A model generated the notes under the pieces. The model worked only from the letters and a program-made list of their open reading frames with translations. It made no database searches and was not told the DNA's origin. 64,000 nt of DNA from positions 26,973 to 90,972 of the forward strand of contig JBDREC010000028.1 in assembly GCA_043820105.1 (NCBI GenBank), given 5' to 3'. Positions within the stretch are counted from its first letter, which is position 1, and each line of letters starts with the position of its first letter. Below are positions 17,277-26,444 of the stretch, piece by piece. Made by a program: the position numbers and the translations under genes. Origin of the DNA: JBDREC01 sp043820105 [NCBI: Pseudomonadota bacterium]. GTDB taxonomy: Bacteria > Bdellovibrionota_F > JAHFAK01.

Positions 17277-17483
17277 ATAAAAAACATTACAAAACCTCTT
17301 TTTCAAAAAGCTACTGCCCACACTCCTTATTCAAGCAATAAAAATATTTTATTATTAAAGGCTTATTGTATTCCCACTGTCATGCAATAAACCTTTATAA
17401 TAAATATATTTTTATTGCTTTCATGCAGTCGTGCTCCTGCATTTTTATGCTTTTTGAAAAAGAGGTTTTGTAATGTTTTTTAT
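17277..17483. repeat. Nested palindromic element 2 (207 bp)
   Basis: Arms 17277-17311 and 17449-17483 are exact 35-base reverse complements. An inner stem pairs about 17333-17361 with 17392-17420 (12 bases perfect, the rest with small mismatches). The right linker (17420-17450) contains CAGTCGTGCTCCTGC and ends in TTTTTATGC, matching the right linker of element 1 and the inverted left linker of element 3. The left linker has CACACTCCTTA. It covers the region just upstream of the methyltransferase start. Confidence 0.9.
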
Positions 17484-17567
17484 ACCAATTTATTAACAGC
17501 AGTTCTTGATTTAGTCCACATTGTATCAAGTGTCGTTATATTTTATTATTTAGAAACAGTGTTTGCT

Positions 17568-17766
17568 AAAAGTTTTAACAGATCTCTTTTATAAAATGCA
17601 TAAAAAGCAAGGAGATCGACTGTATGATGGAGTAAAAAGTATATTGATTTTTTTAAGTTCAGGTCTGACAGAGGAAGACATGAACTTCATGAAATCAAAT
17701 ACTTTTTGCGACTGAGTAAGGAGATCGGTGCTTAGCATTTTATAAAAGAGATCTGTTAAAACTTTT
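17568..17766. repeat. Nested palindromic element 3 (199 bp, inverted orientation)
   Basis: Arms 17568-17599 and 17735-17766 are exact 32-base reverse complements. The inner stem pairs about 17634-17666 with 17678-17707 with a few mismatches. Read on the minus strand, its linkers match those of elements 1 and 2: CAGTCGATCTCCTTGC then TTTTTATGC on one side (17598-17630) and GATCTCCTTACTCAG on the other (about 17714-17730). It lies 84 bases from element 2, in the opposite orientation. Confidence 0.9.
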
Positions 17767-17837
17767 GGCGTAGGTGTGCAATTCGGACATGATCCTCATT
17801 TTTATTATATAATTTTATTCAAAGTAATACTTGTACT

Positions 17838-19385
17838 TCAATTGATTGAAATTTTAAAGACAAGGGCCCCATCGAATTTTATCATTTCCCTGATTGATCC
17901 ATATTGTGAAAAATAAGTAATCAATATTGAAATATTTTCATAGTTCTTGTCATCTATCCAGATTAAATAAACAATACCAGTGTTCCTTGCCTTAAAATAC
18001 TCGGCCAGGGTGGGATCAAATAAATCCTTTATATTAAACAGAATTGACTTCCATTGCTTATTAATCATTTTGTTTTCAGAAAGATCTTCATTTATTCTTG
18101 TTTTTGACTCGTGGTAATAAATAAAATAAGATGGAATATCATTATATACTTCAAAATTGGCCTTCATTCCATGTGGCAAAATAATTGCATCACCTGGCTT
18201 ATAGTTTTCATTGATATAAACAGAAGCCTTCTTCCAATTTCCATCATTTTGTCCGCCTTTTTTATAGTATGGCTTTAAGGCTAATAAATTATTCGAAAAA
18301 ATACAGATAAGAATAAATACAATAAAATAATTGGGACGGGCATACTTTTCCAGATTGGGACTCAGACCTGTCTTTAATAGGCTCATAAATAAATCTGACA
18401 AATACGAAAGGCCAATTGCGATTACAAGCACAATGAAAGGCAATAAGTAAAATATATATCTGACATGAAAGAAGCTGTTTTTGGTAATGAAAAATGCAAG
18501 CATGGAAGCAATTACAAACATTGAAACAAAAAGCCAGAAAATTTGTTTTTCTTTTTTATAAAGAAAAATACTTCCAAAAATAAATAATATTATAGATATA
18601 AGCTTAAAAATACTATAGCCTGGGGCAAAAAGCATTATGCATTTTAAGGCAGAGTGATGAACAATCGTTACATCCTTAAGCCAAGAAATCCAACCTGTTT
18701 GTAAAAATACAACTAACCATGGAATAAATAACAAGACTGATAAAATACCTGCAAATAAATAATTTCTGAATAAAAGAATGTCAATTTTTCTGGTTTTAAT
18801 ATAGTTAACAAATAAAAAAGCGACTATAAAAAAACACTGTGCAACAGCAAAGGACATGGTTATCATATGTGAATAAAATAAAAGACTAAGCATAAGCCCA
18901 TAAAAAATCCAATTGCGTAATTTAGCCTTTTCTTGCATAGCCCTTATAAGAAATAACGTAGCAAGTGGAGAAAATATATTGAGAATTGCATAATTTCTTC
19001 CTTCCTGAGCATAAACAATGTCAAAAGGATGGAAAGACAGAATAAGGGCTGAAATAAGTGCGACTTTTAAGCCAAAGATTTTTTTTGCGAAATAAAATAA
19101 AATTAAAAGAGCAATCAGTGAAAATATCAAAGATGGAAGCATAAAATTAAAAGTATTATTACCAAGCATCTTCATAAACAAATGCCTGACAAGCGGATCA
19201 AGAGGGCTGTTCCCCGGTATTTCTATTGGAATTACTTTTAGAACATCCGGAAGGTTCCTGGCAGATGCTGTAATATAGGTTCTGGCCTCATCGTCCCAAA
19301 GAGAATAGGCATCGAATTTATAGATTCGAAATGCAAAAGCCAGAAGTAAAATTAAAAATAATAAAAGATAGTGTTTTTTTTTCAT
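17838..19385 (-). CDS. Glycosyltransferase family 39-like membrane protein (ArnT/PMT_2 type)
   Basis: About 515 residues with 11-12 hydrophobic helices. The first loop has SLWDDEARTYI, matching the catalytic acidic motif of PMT_2/ArnT glycosyltransferases, and FHPFDIVYAQEGRNYAI is the conserved second loop of this family. These enzymes transfer a sugar from a polyprenyl-phosphate donor at the periplasmic side. I choose the ATG at 19385 (MKKKHYLLL) with GAAGG just upstream; an earlier in-frame start lacks such a site. It is the last gene of the long minus-strand glycan run; between it and the next minus-strand gene downstream lie the two palindromes. Confidence 0.78.
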   Translation of the reverse strand: MKKKHYLLLFLILLLAFAFRIYKFDAYSLWDDEARTYITASARNLPDVLKVIPIEIPGNSPLDPLVRHLFMKMLGNNTFNFMLPSLIFSLIALLILFYFAKKIFGLKVALISALILSFHPFDIVYAQEGRNYAILNIFSPLATLFLIRAMQEKAKLRNWIFYGLMLSLLFYSHMITMSFAVAQCFFIVAFLFVNYIKTRKIDILLFRNYLFAGILSVLLFIPWLVVFLQTGWISWLKDVTIVHHSALKCIMLFAPGYSIFKLISIILFIFGSIFLYKKEKQIFWLFVSMFVIASMLAFFITKNSFFHVRYIFYLLPFIVLVIAIGLSYLSDLFMSLLKTGLSPNLEKYARPNYFIVFILICIFSNNLLALKPYYKKGGQNDGNWKKASVYINENYKPGDAIILPHGMKANFEVYNDIPSYFIYYHESKTRINEDLSENKMINKQWKSILFNIKDLFDPTLAEYFKARNTGIVYLIWIDDKNYENISILITYFSQYGSIREMIKFDGALVFKISIN

Positions 19386-19450
19386 AGGTACCTTCAAAGC
19401 TAAGCATGCGGCCAGAAGCAAGCGATTCTATATGACAGCTTTATAGCCTC

Positions 19451-20947
19451 CTAAACGAGTTTTAACTTTTTAAAACCAATCCAGCACATTTTAAGCAGTA
19501 ACAAACCATGCTTGAAGCGTTCAATTTTGATATTTCCATAGGTCCTGCTTTGATAGCGAATTGGAATTTCAACAATTTTAAGATTGAGTTTTGCAGCTCC
19601 CAATAATAGTTCAAAATCACCAAAGGGATCAAAGTCTCCAAAATAGGCCCTGTTTTCCTTGATTTTAAGATAATTTTTCTTAGTCAGCACCTTGGTTCCA
19701 CAAAGGGTATCCTTGATGGACTGCTCCAAAATCCAGGTAAACATCATGCTGAAAAATTTATTTCCAAGGATATTGAAAAGCCGCATGGCTTCTTTTTCCA
19801 TTTGATAAACCAGCCGCGTTCCATTGATAAACTCGCCATGCGATTCAACAATGGCTGTGAAGAATTTGGGCAAATCCTCAGGTGGAACCGTTAAATCAGC
19901 ATCCAGAATCATCAAAACATCGCCTGTTGCAGCATCAAAGCCTTTTCTGGTTGCATCAGCTTTTCCAAGACTCAGCATTTTGTCAGGATCCCTGTTTAGC
20001 TCTGCTAGAACGTCTTCCTTCTTCGCGTGCCTGCCCTTTCTGGGCACCTGATGAATCAACCTGATATCTTTTGTTTGGCTAAACTTCTCAATCATTTCTT
20101 CAATTTTTTCAACAGTACCATCTGTAGAAGCACCATCTACAAAAATTATCTCAGTATGCTTCCCCATTTTGGGAATACGGTTTACAGCATCCTCAATATT
20201 TCCCATTTCATTTCTACAAGGCACAACCACGGAACAGGAATACTTATTCTCTGCATTCTTTTGAGTTTTATTGGCTGTTTCTTTAACAACCACATACTGA
20301 ATAAGACATAATCTCCTGATAAAAGGTATTTTGGCTATAATATTATTAACAAAATATGAAAGAAAGGGAATTTTCTTTGGCAGTAAAAGCCTGTATCCTT
20401 TCTTGATTGATTCATAACCATTAAGTACCAGTAAATTTTCAATATCCGTCAGCGACAGCCAGTTCTGATCTTCCTGCTTTGATTTCAGGTTTAACTTTTC
20501 TGCAAGTTTTATCAAAGGTTCCCAGAGATAATTATAATAAACAACAATTAATCTTGAATCAACCCTGGTCACTTTGTTTAGATTTCTAAAAGCTGTGCCA
20601 ATATCTGATAAATCTCCGATCAGATTTGATAAAATGACATAATCATATTTCTTCCCATGTTTCAGGTTTTCAATATCATCAAGTTCAAAGTTCAGATCAG
20701 GATATTTTTCCCTGGCTCTTTTTATCATTTCTGGCGAAAAATCAATGCCTGTGCCTTCAGAGGGCCTAGTGCTGTTTAACAGATCCCCTGTTCCTGAACC
20801 TACTTCCAAAACTTTTTTAGAAACTGGAACCATGCTTTTTACCAATACTTCAATTTCATTATTGTAATATGAATTTTTTACAAGCCACAAGTCCCTTTCC
20901 ATAACCTGAGCATCCCAGAATTTTATTTTTTCCTGCTTACTGAGCAT
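19451..20947 (-). CDS. Methyltransferase-GT2 glycosyltransferase fusion
   Basis: About 498 residues in two domains. Residues ~1-230 are a class I SAM methyltransferase: VLEVGSGTGDLL is motif I, then GTGIDFSPEMI and YDYVILSNLIGDL. Residues ~240-498 are a GT-A family 2 glycosyltransferase of the dolichol-phosphate-mannose-synthase type: CSVVVPCRNEMGNIEDAV, IIFVDGASTDGT, DVLMILDADLTVPPEDL with the DxD metal motif, and a C-terminal basic helix. The second domain likely makes a polyprenyl-phosphate sugar or adds a sugar at the membrane. The ATG at 20947 has AAGG 8 bases upstream and overlaps the preceding gene by 11 bases, so translation is coupled. Confidence 0.85.
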   Translation of the reverse strand: MLSKQEKIKFWDAQVMERDLWLVKNSYYNNEIEVLVKSMVPVSKKVLEVGSGTGDLLNSTRPSEGTGIDFSPEMIKRAREKYPDLNFELDDIENLKHGKKYDYVILSNLIGDLSDIGTAFRNLNKVTRVDSRLIVVYYNYLWEPLIKLAEKLNLKSKQEDQNWLSLTDIENLLVLNGYESIKKGYRLLLPKKIPFLSYFVNNIIAKIPFIRRLCLIQYVVVKETANKTQKNAENKYSCSVVVPCRNEMGNIEDAVNRIPKMGKHTEIIFVDGASTDGTVEKIEEMIEKFSQTKDIRLIHQVPRKGRHAKKEDVLAELNRDPDKMLSLGKADATRKGFDAATGDVLMILDADLTVPPEDLPKFFTAIVESHGEFINGTRLVYQMEKEAMRLFNILGNKFFSMMFTWILEQSIKDTLCGTKVLTKKNYLKIKENRAYFGDFDPFGDFELLLGAAKLNLKIVEIPIRYQSRTYGNIKIERFKHGLLLLKMCWIGFKKLKLV

Positions 20948-21599
20948 AATCAACACCTTTCTTTGAACACCTGAGAGAAACATAAAGAGCATAATCAAGA
21001 GGAACATTTTTAGGGAATATTATCTTATCCTCTATCATAAATTTCTTTTTACATGCTGCAATTATGTCTGTATGACTGGATGGATGAATTTCATCAGGGT
21101 CGTAATTCATTAATTTATAAAACAAGTTGGTGATTTTATTTTTCACAGGAAAGGAAATAAAAAGTCTGCCCTCAGGTGACAGCACTCTTCCAAGCTCATC
21201 AAAGGCTTTATCAAGATTTTCAATATGTTCAAGCAGTGAAACACTGACAATACAATCAAAAAACAGTTTATCAAATTTCAAGTCCAGCACATTTCCAATA
21301 GTAAGATTAACATCAATTTTTTCTTTCATGGTCATCTGATAGACATAATCAAGATTCTTATGTGTATCTATTCCAAACAGTATATTTGAACGTATTGCCA
21401 GTTCAGGAAACAAAAGTCCTGAGCCATAACCAATTTCCACCAGCCGCTTCCAGCGTTTAGAACCCATAAGTTTCAGAGTGTTTATTAAACGTTTTTTATA
21501 GACATAGCCAATAAATGGCCAGTAATAGTAATCAATCGGATCTTCTGTATTTGTTTTTTTAATATTTTTTCGGTCAGGTAAAAGTATGTCCTCAAACAT
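20937..21599 (-). CDS. Class I SAM-dependent methyltransferase
   Basis: A 220-aa methyltransferase: motif I LVEIGYGSGLLF, acidic end of strand 2 in LFGIDTHKNL, and the strand-4 region FDCIVSVSLLEHIENLDKA followed by LGRVLSPEGRLFISFP (Methyltransf_11-like). Substrate unknown; glycan-related by context. It ends inside the start of the fusion gene downstream and begins 2 bases after the next upstream gene ends, within a single minus-strand operon. Confidence 0.8.
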   Translation of the reverse strand: MFEDILLPDRKNIKKTNTEDPIDYYYWPFIGYVYKKRLINTLKLMGSKRWKRLVEIGYGSGLLFPELAIRSNILFGIDTHKNLDYVYQMTMKEKIDVNLTIGNVLDLKFDKLFFDCIVSVSLLEHIENLDKAFDELGRVLSPEGRLFISFPVKNKITNLFYKLMNYDPDEIHPSSHTDIIAACKKKFMIEDKIIFPKNVPLDYALYVSLRCSKKGVDYAQ

Positions 21600-21601
21600 T
21601 T

Positions 21602-22330
21602 TTATTCCTTCCTGGCACTTATAAATAATGAACCTGCTATCTCTTTTATTAAAGGAAGTTTTTCAAGATACATCCCGAGGGTATTAATTGGCTTGATAAA
21701 AGGGGTTGGAAGTGCCGGGTGTAAAAAATCAAATGGAATTATTTTGATATCAATAAAGCCTGCTTGCTTAAACTGCCTCTTTAGTTTCCACTTAAAAAAC
21801 GCGGTTTCATCAGGAGAATCTCCTAATCTTTTCCCGATAAATGATATGTTTTTCTGCAGGGCGATTTGAGGATTAAACATATTTGGTTCTGTAAAAGCTA
21901 TTTTTCCCGCTTTTCTTAAAACCCGGAATATTTCACTCAAACACTTTTTAATTTCCATGTGATGTAAAACTGAACTTCCATAGACATAATCAAAAGATGC
22001 TTCTTTAAAGGACATGGCGTAGGCGTTCTCAATTAAGAATTTCACAGCCTGTTCATCAACATGGGCCTTTGCTTTATTTATAAGTTCTGGAGATATATCA
22101 ATAGCCGTATAATCCTTGATCCCTGCAGATATTTCTTTGGTAAACAAGCCTGTTCCACAGCCTATTTCCAGGACCTTCGTATTCTTTTGAATATTATTGG
22201 ACAGCATGTTTACACGTCTTTTAAAACGTACTTTGCCAGCAGCCCCGTCCCAGTTCCAAATTGCTTCAGCATTTTGGGCTATTTTCTTTCCATGTGCTAT
22301 TTCATGATTTATACGATTGTCCATTTTCAT
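21602..22330 (-). CDS. Class I SAM-dependent methyltransferase
   Basis: A 242-aa methyltransferase with motif I VLEIGCGTGLFT, strand-2 AIDISPELI, and FDYVYGSSVLHHMEIKKCL followed by IFRVLRKAGKIAFTEPN. It has a typical Methyltransf_11/25 fold and is cytosolic. AAGGAAAG lies 5 bases before the ATG, and the start overlaps the stop of the upstream glycosyltransferase by one base (TAATG), a sign of translational coupling. It is one of three adjacent methyltransferase domains in this operon, suggesting a multiply methylated glycan. Confidence 0.82.
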   Translation of the reverse strand: MKMDNRINHEIAHGKKIAQNAEAIWNWDGAAGKVRFKRRVNMLSNNIQKNTKVLEIGCGTGLFTKEISAGIKDYTAIDISPELINKAKAHVDEQAVKFLIENAYAMSFKEASFDYVYGSSVLHHMEIKKCLSEIFRVLRKAGKIAFTEPNMFNPQIALQKNISFIGKRLGDSPDETAFFKWKLKRQFKQAGFIDIKIIPFDFLHPALPTPFIKPINTLGMYLEKLPLIKEIAGSLFISARKE

Positions 22331-23172
22331 TAAACTTTCCTTAGTACTTTCAGAAAAATGTTTTTTGTTTTCTCGATTTTAGATTCTCCAAACACTTTCA
22401 CAAGAAGTTTATAATTTGTAATTCCAAGCAAATAAACTATTTTCGAAACAAACAATCTTAATCTGATTTTAAAAGAAGCTTTTTTACGATATTTTTTGGA
22501 AACAAGCTCCCATTCCTTCCAGAACTTATCAAAAAAGCCGCCTGTCACTGACTTTGATTCTGCATGGAACCTGTAATTTGCAAATACTTCCTTGTAATGA
22601 AAAAATCTATATTTTTGAGCTATTCTTAAAAAAAATTCATAATCAAGAGCATAAGTAAGTTTTTCATCCAGGTAGCCAAATTCATGTATAATATGTCTGC
22701 AAAAAAAGACTGACGGCTGGGACGGCACAGAGTGCGAAACCCAATAATGTAAAAGATCATAAAAGCCCAGTTCCCTGTTGTCAAAGACCCTCATGAATTT
22801 ACCTTTTTCATCTACTAAATTGCAATCACCCATTGCAACATGTCTGTCTTTTTCGCAGTCTATTAATTTAGCAATCTTTGTAAAAGTACCAGGCTCATAG
22901 TAATCATCTGAATTCAGCCAGGCGATAATATCACCTGAGGCCATTTTAAAACCTTTGTTTATGGCTTCTGCCTGACCAGTGTCTTTTTCAGATATCCAAT
23001 TTAAATGATCATACTTTTTTAATATTTCTATTGTTTCATCTTTTGAATCACCATCTATTATGATATGTTCAAAGTTTTGATAATTTTGATTCAGAACTGA
23101 TTTTATATTTTCCTTAAGATACTTCCCCTGATTAAATGAGGCTGTAATAACAGATATTTTTTTTGTATTCAC
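22330..23172 (-). CDS. Glycosyltransferase family 2
   Basis: A 280-aa GT-A glycosyltransferase. The N-terminus KISVITASFNQGKYLKENI, then HIIIDGDSKDET, and the metal-binding IIAWLNSDDYY are family 2 hallmarks; an ALDYEFFLRIA acceptor-side motif follows. It closely resembles the next gene (23205-24113) in motif layout. No membrane helix is seen, so it acts at the cytosolic face of the inner membrane. Sugar specificity cannot be read. Confidence 0.88.
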   Translation of the reverse strand: MNTKKISVITASFNQGKYLKENIKSVLNQNYQNFEHIIIDGDSKDETIEILKKYDHLNWISEKDTGQAEAINKGFKMASGDIIAWLNSDDYYEPGTFTKIAKLIDCEKDRHVAMGDCNLVDEKGKFMRVFDNRELGFYDLLHYWVSHSVPSQPSVFFCRHIIHEFGYLDEKLTYALDYEFFLRIAQKYRFFHYKEVFANYRFHAESKSVTGGFFDKFWKEWELVSKKYRKKASFKIRLRLFVSKIVYLLGITNYKLLVKVFGESKIEKTKNIFLKVLRKV

Positions 23173-23204
23173 CTGGTTTTACCATCTAATTTTCATGAAA
23201 CAAC

Positions 23205-24113
23205 TTAAATCACGTAATCCGTAACCATTTCCCAATCATCTCCATTCCAATTAATCAATTTCACTGGATATAAAATATGCAGCCTCAAGAATAAAGACAC
23301 CAGGTTGTTCGGCAATTTATAAAGATTTCTGTTACCAAAAATGTTCCATAAGGTTTTTCGAACATGTCTTTCAACTGCTCTATATGGTCTGCCTTTATAA
23401 TTATTCAATATTTCCAAAGCTTCTATATTATATTCTTCTAATAAATTTGAGGTTTTTTGACCAGTGTGTTTTCTGAAACAAGCCAAAGGTAAGTTTATGC
23501 TGTATAATTCTGAATAGTTAAAATATCTAGCCCATAGTTCATAGTCACTGGCCAGGCTATATGTTTCTTCAACGAAAGCCCCAGCTTTTTCCCACAGAGA
23601 TCTTCTCCAGAAAGTGGATTCTTGTTGTATACATGGCCTTGAATGGGCTCTCATTCTCGATAAATTCGCACCCCTTAAAAAGGTTTCACTACTTGCTCCA
23701 CCTATAAAATAATTTTTAACTACATTTCCGGAAGAATTCATAATAAATCCCGTTGAAGCAGAAATCCAATTAACCTGAGGATATTTTGAAAATATTAAAG
23801 AAACTGTCTCAAAGGTCCAGGGTAAGTATTTATCATCTGCATTCAGCCATCCCATTATATCTCCATCGGTCTTAGCGAAGCCTTTGTTTATTGCATTATA
23901 CTGCCCTTTATCCTTTTCTGAAATCCAATATTTTATAATAGATTCATTTTTTTTTATTACATCAATACTATTATCCTTTGAGCCTCCATCAATAATTACA
24001 TGTTCATAATCCTGATAATTTTGATTTATGATTGATGAAATGCAATCTCCAAGATACTTTCCCTGATTATAGGAAGGAGTAACAATTGATATTTTTAATC
24101 TGTTTTTTTTCAT
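23205..24113 (-). CDS. Glycosyltransferase family 2
   Basis: A 302-aa GT-A enzyme: KISIVTPSYNQGKYLGDCI, HVIIDGGSKDNS and MGWLNADDKYLPW (DD metal motif), then SLASDYELWARYF. It probably arose from the same ancestor as the next downstream gene. It starts by an ATGA-type overlap with the GT4 gene upstream, so the two are translationally coupled. Confidence 0.88.
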   Translation of the reverse strand: MKKNRLKISIVTPSYNQGKYLGDCISSIINQNYQDYEHVIIDGGSKDNSIDVIKKNESIIKYWISEKDKGQYNAINKGFAKTDGDIMGWLNADDKYLPWTFETVSLIFSKYPQVNWISASTGFIMNSSGNVVKNYFIGGASSETFLRGANLSRMRAHSRPCIQQESTFWRRSLWEKAGAFVEETYSLASDYELWARYFNYSELYSINLPLACFRKHTGQKTSNLLEEYNIEALEILNNYKGRPYRAVERHVRKTLWNIFGNRNLYKLPNNLVSLFLRLHILYPVKLINWNGDDWEMVTDYVI

Positions 24114-25456
24114 TTATTTTCAAGAATCTCCCTATACCATTCTAAAAAAGAAGATATCTGAATATTAATATCATATTTTTTTTTCACTATCTGCATTCCT
24201 GCTTGTATAAAACGCTTTCTTAAATTATTGTTATTCAATAATTGCATGGTTCTTTCAGCCATACTAATGTAATCAGATGGTTGAATTAAAAAACCGTTTA
24301 TAGAATCTTGTATCTGCTCTGGAATTGCAGCCACAGAACTCGCTATAACAGCTGTACCACAAGCCATTGCTTCTGTAATTGTCTTTCCGAAAGATTCTAC
24401 TTTTGAAGCATGCAGATAAATATCAGCTGCTTGATAATACATCGCTACTTTTCGGGGATCTAACTCAAAAGGATAATTCTTTATAACGGACTGGATATTT
24501 AAGTTTATTAATCCTTTATCTCCTAAACAGATAAATAACATGTTTTCAATTTTGCTAGCATTTGTCAGATATTCAATGGTCTTTTTGATTGTATTATAAT
24601 CTTTCCAAATATTCCCTTTTCCCCCATTAGCAACAAATAGAATAATCTTCTTATCAAGTGGCAAATTTAATTTCTGCCGAGCAATAATTTTGTTCTCAGG
24701 TTTAAATATTTCAAGATCAATTCCATTTGGTATAATCCTATAATCAACACCGACCAACATTGATCTTTTAACACTGTCCATCATCCATTCAGAAGGTGTT
24801 GTAATATACAACCTGCTCTGTGCATAAATTTCCTTTTTCCGTCTCCAGTTAAAAGCGGTACCGTCTTTTTTGATAGCAGGATATATTGAAAGATCCGGGC
24901 AGCTTCCACAACCATCCACCCATTTTTCGCAGTCAAACGAATGAGCACAATGGCCAGTAAGAAGCCAGGCGTCTCTGATATTTAAAATTATAGGTAGTCT
25001 TTTACTCAGGCTACTCAAGGCCCTTAAATCAAAATAATCCGTGTGTAAGTTATGACAATGCAGAATATCAGGAAAAATTGGAGTTAGATTTAAAATATGC
25101 TGAGAACCAGGGTAATTATAGTCCTCATAACCTTTTAAGCTATCAAGATAGCTCCTGGGTTCACCAGCGTAATGAAATAATTTTTCCAGCCTTTTAAAAT
25201 GATGTAATTTAAAGGTGAGTTTATTTGTAAGCATCTTGGGTTTAGATAATGTTTTCCTTAAAAATGATCCATATTGATCATTTGGTATTAAAAAGACATC
25301 TTTATCACATGTTCTTTTTGACCCGACAGCCAGCCAGCTGTTGTGCCCATGTTTTTTAAACCCATTATAAAGGTTCCAGGCGGATCCTTCTGCACCACCG
25401 CCGATATCAAAAGTACTTAGCTGTAAAATATTCAATTTCTTTTTATCTTTTTTCAC
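24110..25456 (-). CDS. Glycosyltransferase family 4 (group 1)
   Basis: A 448-aa GT-B glycosyltransferase. The N-terminal domain begins LNILQLSTFDIGGGAEGS, the pattern for acceptor binding; HCHNLHTDYFDLRAL and LNIRDAWLLTGHC follow; the C-terminal nucleotide-sugar domain has the E-x7-E motif in ESFGKTITEAMACGTAVI, then PEQI. A Cys cluster (CEKWVDGCGSC) after the DAW motif is typical of a subgroup of group 1 enzymes. Cytosolic, peripheral to the inner membrane. It overlaps the deacetylase gene upstream by 14 bases. Confidence 0.88.
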   Translation of the reverse strand: MKKDKKKLNILQLSTFDIGGGAEGSAWNLYNGFKKHGHNSWLAVGSKRTCDKDVFLIPNDQYGSFLRKTLSKPKMLTNKLTFKLHHFKRLEKLFHYAGEPRSYLDSLKGYEDYNYPGSQHILNLTPIFPDILHCHNLHTDYFDLRALSSLSKRLPIILNIRDAWLLTGHCAHSFDCEKWVDGCGSCPDLSIYPAIKKDGTAFNWRRKKEIYAQSRLYITTPSEWMMDSVKRSMLVGVDYRIIPNGIDLEIFKPENKIIARQKLNLPLDKKIILFVANGGKGNIWKDYNTIKKTIEYLTNASKIENMLFICLGDKGLINLNIQSVIKNYPFELDPRKVAMYYQAADIYLHASKVESFGKTITEAMACGTAVIASSVAAIPEQIQDSINGFLIQPSDYISMAERTMQLLNNNNLRKRFIQAGMQIVKKKYDINIQISSFLEWYREILENK

Positions 25457-26444
25457 TAAAAACCTTATCGACTATGTTTTTAAACACATCAACATCCCAA
25501 TTTCTTATAAGATAACGAGGAAGCCAATAAAGATCTGATCTTTTGCTCACCATACCCTCTACATTTGCTAATCCTGCATTATAACCAACATCCCTGGTTA
25601 TTTTTTTAGTTTTTTTACTAACATCATTTGCGCTTCCGTAAGGATATGCAAAATTAGTTATCTTTTTATTTAATCTTTTTTCCAGCCATACCTTATTTTC
25701 ATTAATCTCTTTTATTTGAATATCAGAGCTTTGTGAAGCCAACACTACATGACTGTTAGTATGCCCACCAATATCAATCAGAGGTGAGGCAGATAACTTG
25801 ATTAGCTCATGCATATTTAAAAATCTGTAGTCCTCCAAATTCTCGTGCTTAACATTCAATTTTTCTGCAAGTGAATCTAAAATCATTTCTCTTTGAAAAC
25901 TATCTTTTGACCTTAAGAGATAATGTAATTTAAAATAGCATTCATATCTTTGAGATGGGAAATCAGGTCTTGTAACATTCCAGGTGTCATCAATCTGATC
26001 GTTTTCGAAATTCCAAAAATATTTTTTCCCATCAACTTCAAAATCAAGAGAACCAGGAAGCTTTTTGGGTTCAAGGAGAATCGCTTGTAAACGCGATGAA
26101 GTTGTTCCCTTTTTTGATCCTATATAATTACTGGCAATAAACACAGTGGCGGGAATATTATGTTTTTCTAAAAGAACTTTTCCATTATAGAGATTATTTG
26201 CATATCCATCATCAAAAGTAATTGCAACTGATTTATCTGGAACATTTCCGTGTTCAATCGATTTTACCAAATCATCCAATGAAATCGGGTTTAAGTTATT
26301 TTTAAGAAACATTAAATGTGCTTCAAAATTTCTTCTGCTAACATTTAAAAGTTGAGGATCCGGTTTTTTATCAGAAATAGAATGATAAAGTAAAATTATA
26401 CCCTTATTTATTTTATTTGATTTAAGACAATTGAATATTTTCAT
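25443..26444 (-). CDS. Polysaccharide deacetylase (NodB/CE4 family)
   Basis: About 333 residues. The family opening ILLYHSIS, then VAITFDDGYANNL (the catalytic/metal Asp pair), IPATVFIASNYIG, and GGHTNSHVVLA with the metal-binding H-x3-H are all visible, so this is a metal-dependent N-deacetylase of sugar amides. FAYPYGS, the conserved Pro-Tyr-Gly motif, is also present. No signal peptide, so it may act on a cytosolic lipid-linked or nucleotide-linked intermediate. I choose the ATG at 26444, which forms an ATGA overlap with the stop of the upstream methyltransferase; an ATG six codons earlier lies within that gene. Confidence 0.85.
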   Translation of the reverse strand: MKIFNCLKSNKINKGIILLYHSISDKKPDPQLLNVSRRNFEAHLMFLKNNLNPISLDDLVKSIEHGNVPDKSVAITFDDGYANNLYNGKVLLEKHNIPATVFIASNYIGSKKGTTSSRLQAILLEPKKLPGSLDFEVDGKKYFWNFENDQIDDTWNVTRPDFPSQRYECYFKLHYLLRSKDSFQREMILDSLAEKLNVKHENLEDYRFLNMHELIKLSASPLIDIGGHTNSHVVLASQSSDIQIKEINENKVWLEKRLNKKITNFAYPYGSANDVSKKTKKITRDVGYNAGLANVEGMVSKRSDLYWLPRYLIRNWDVDVFKNIVDKVFSEKR

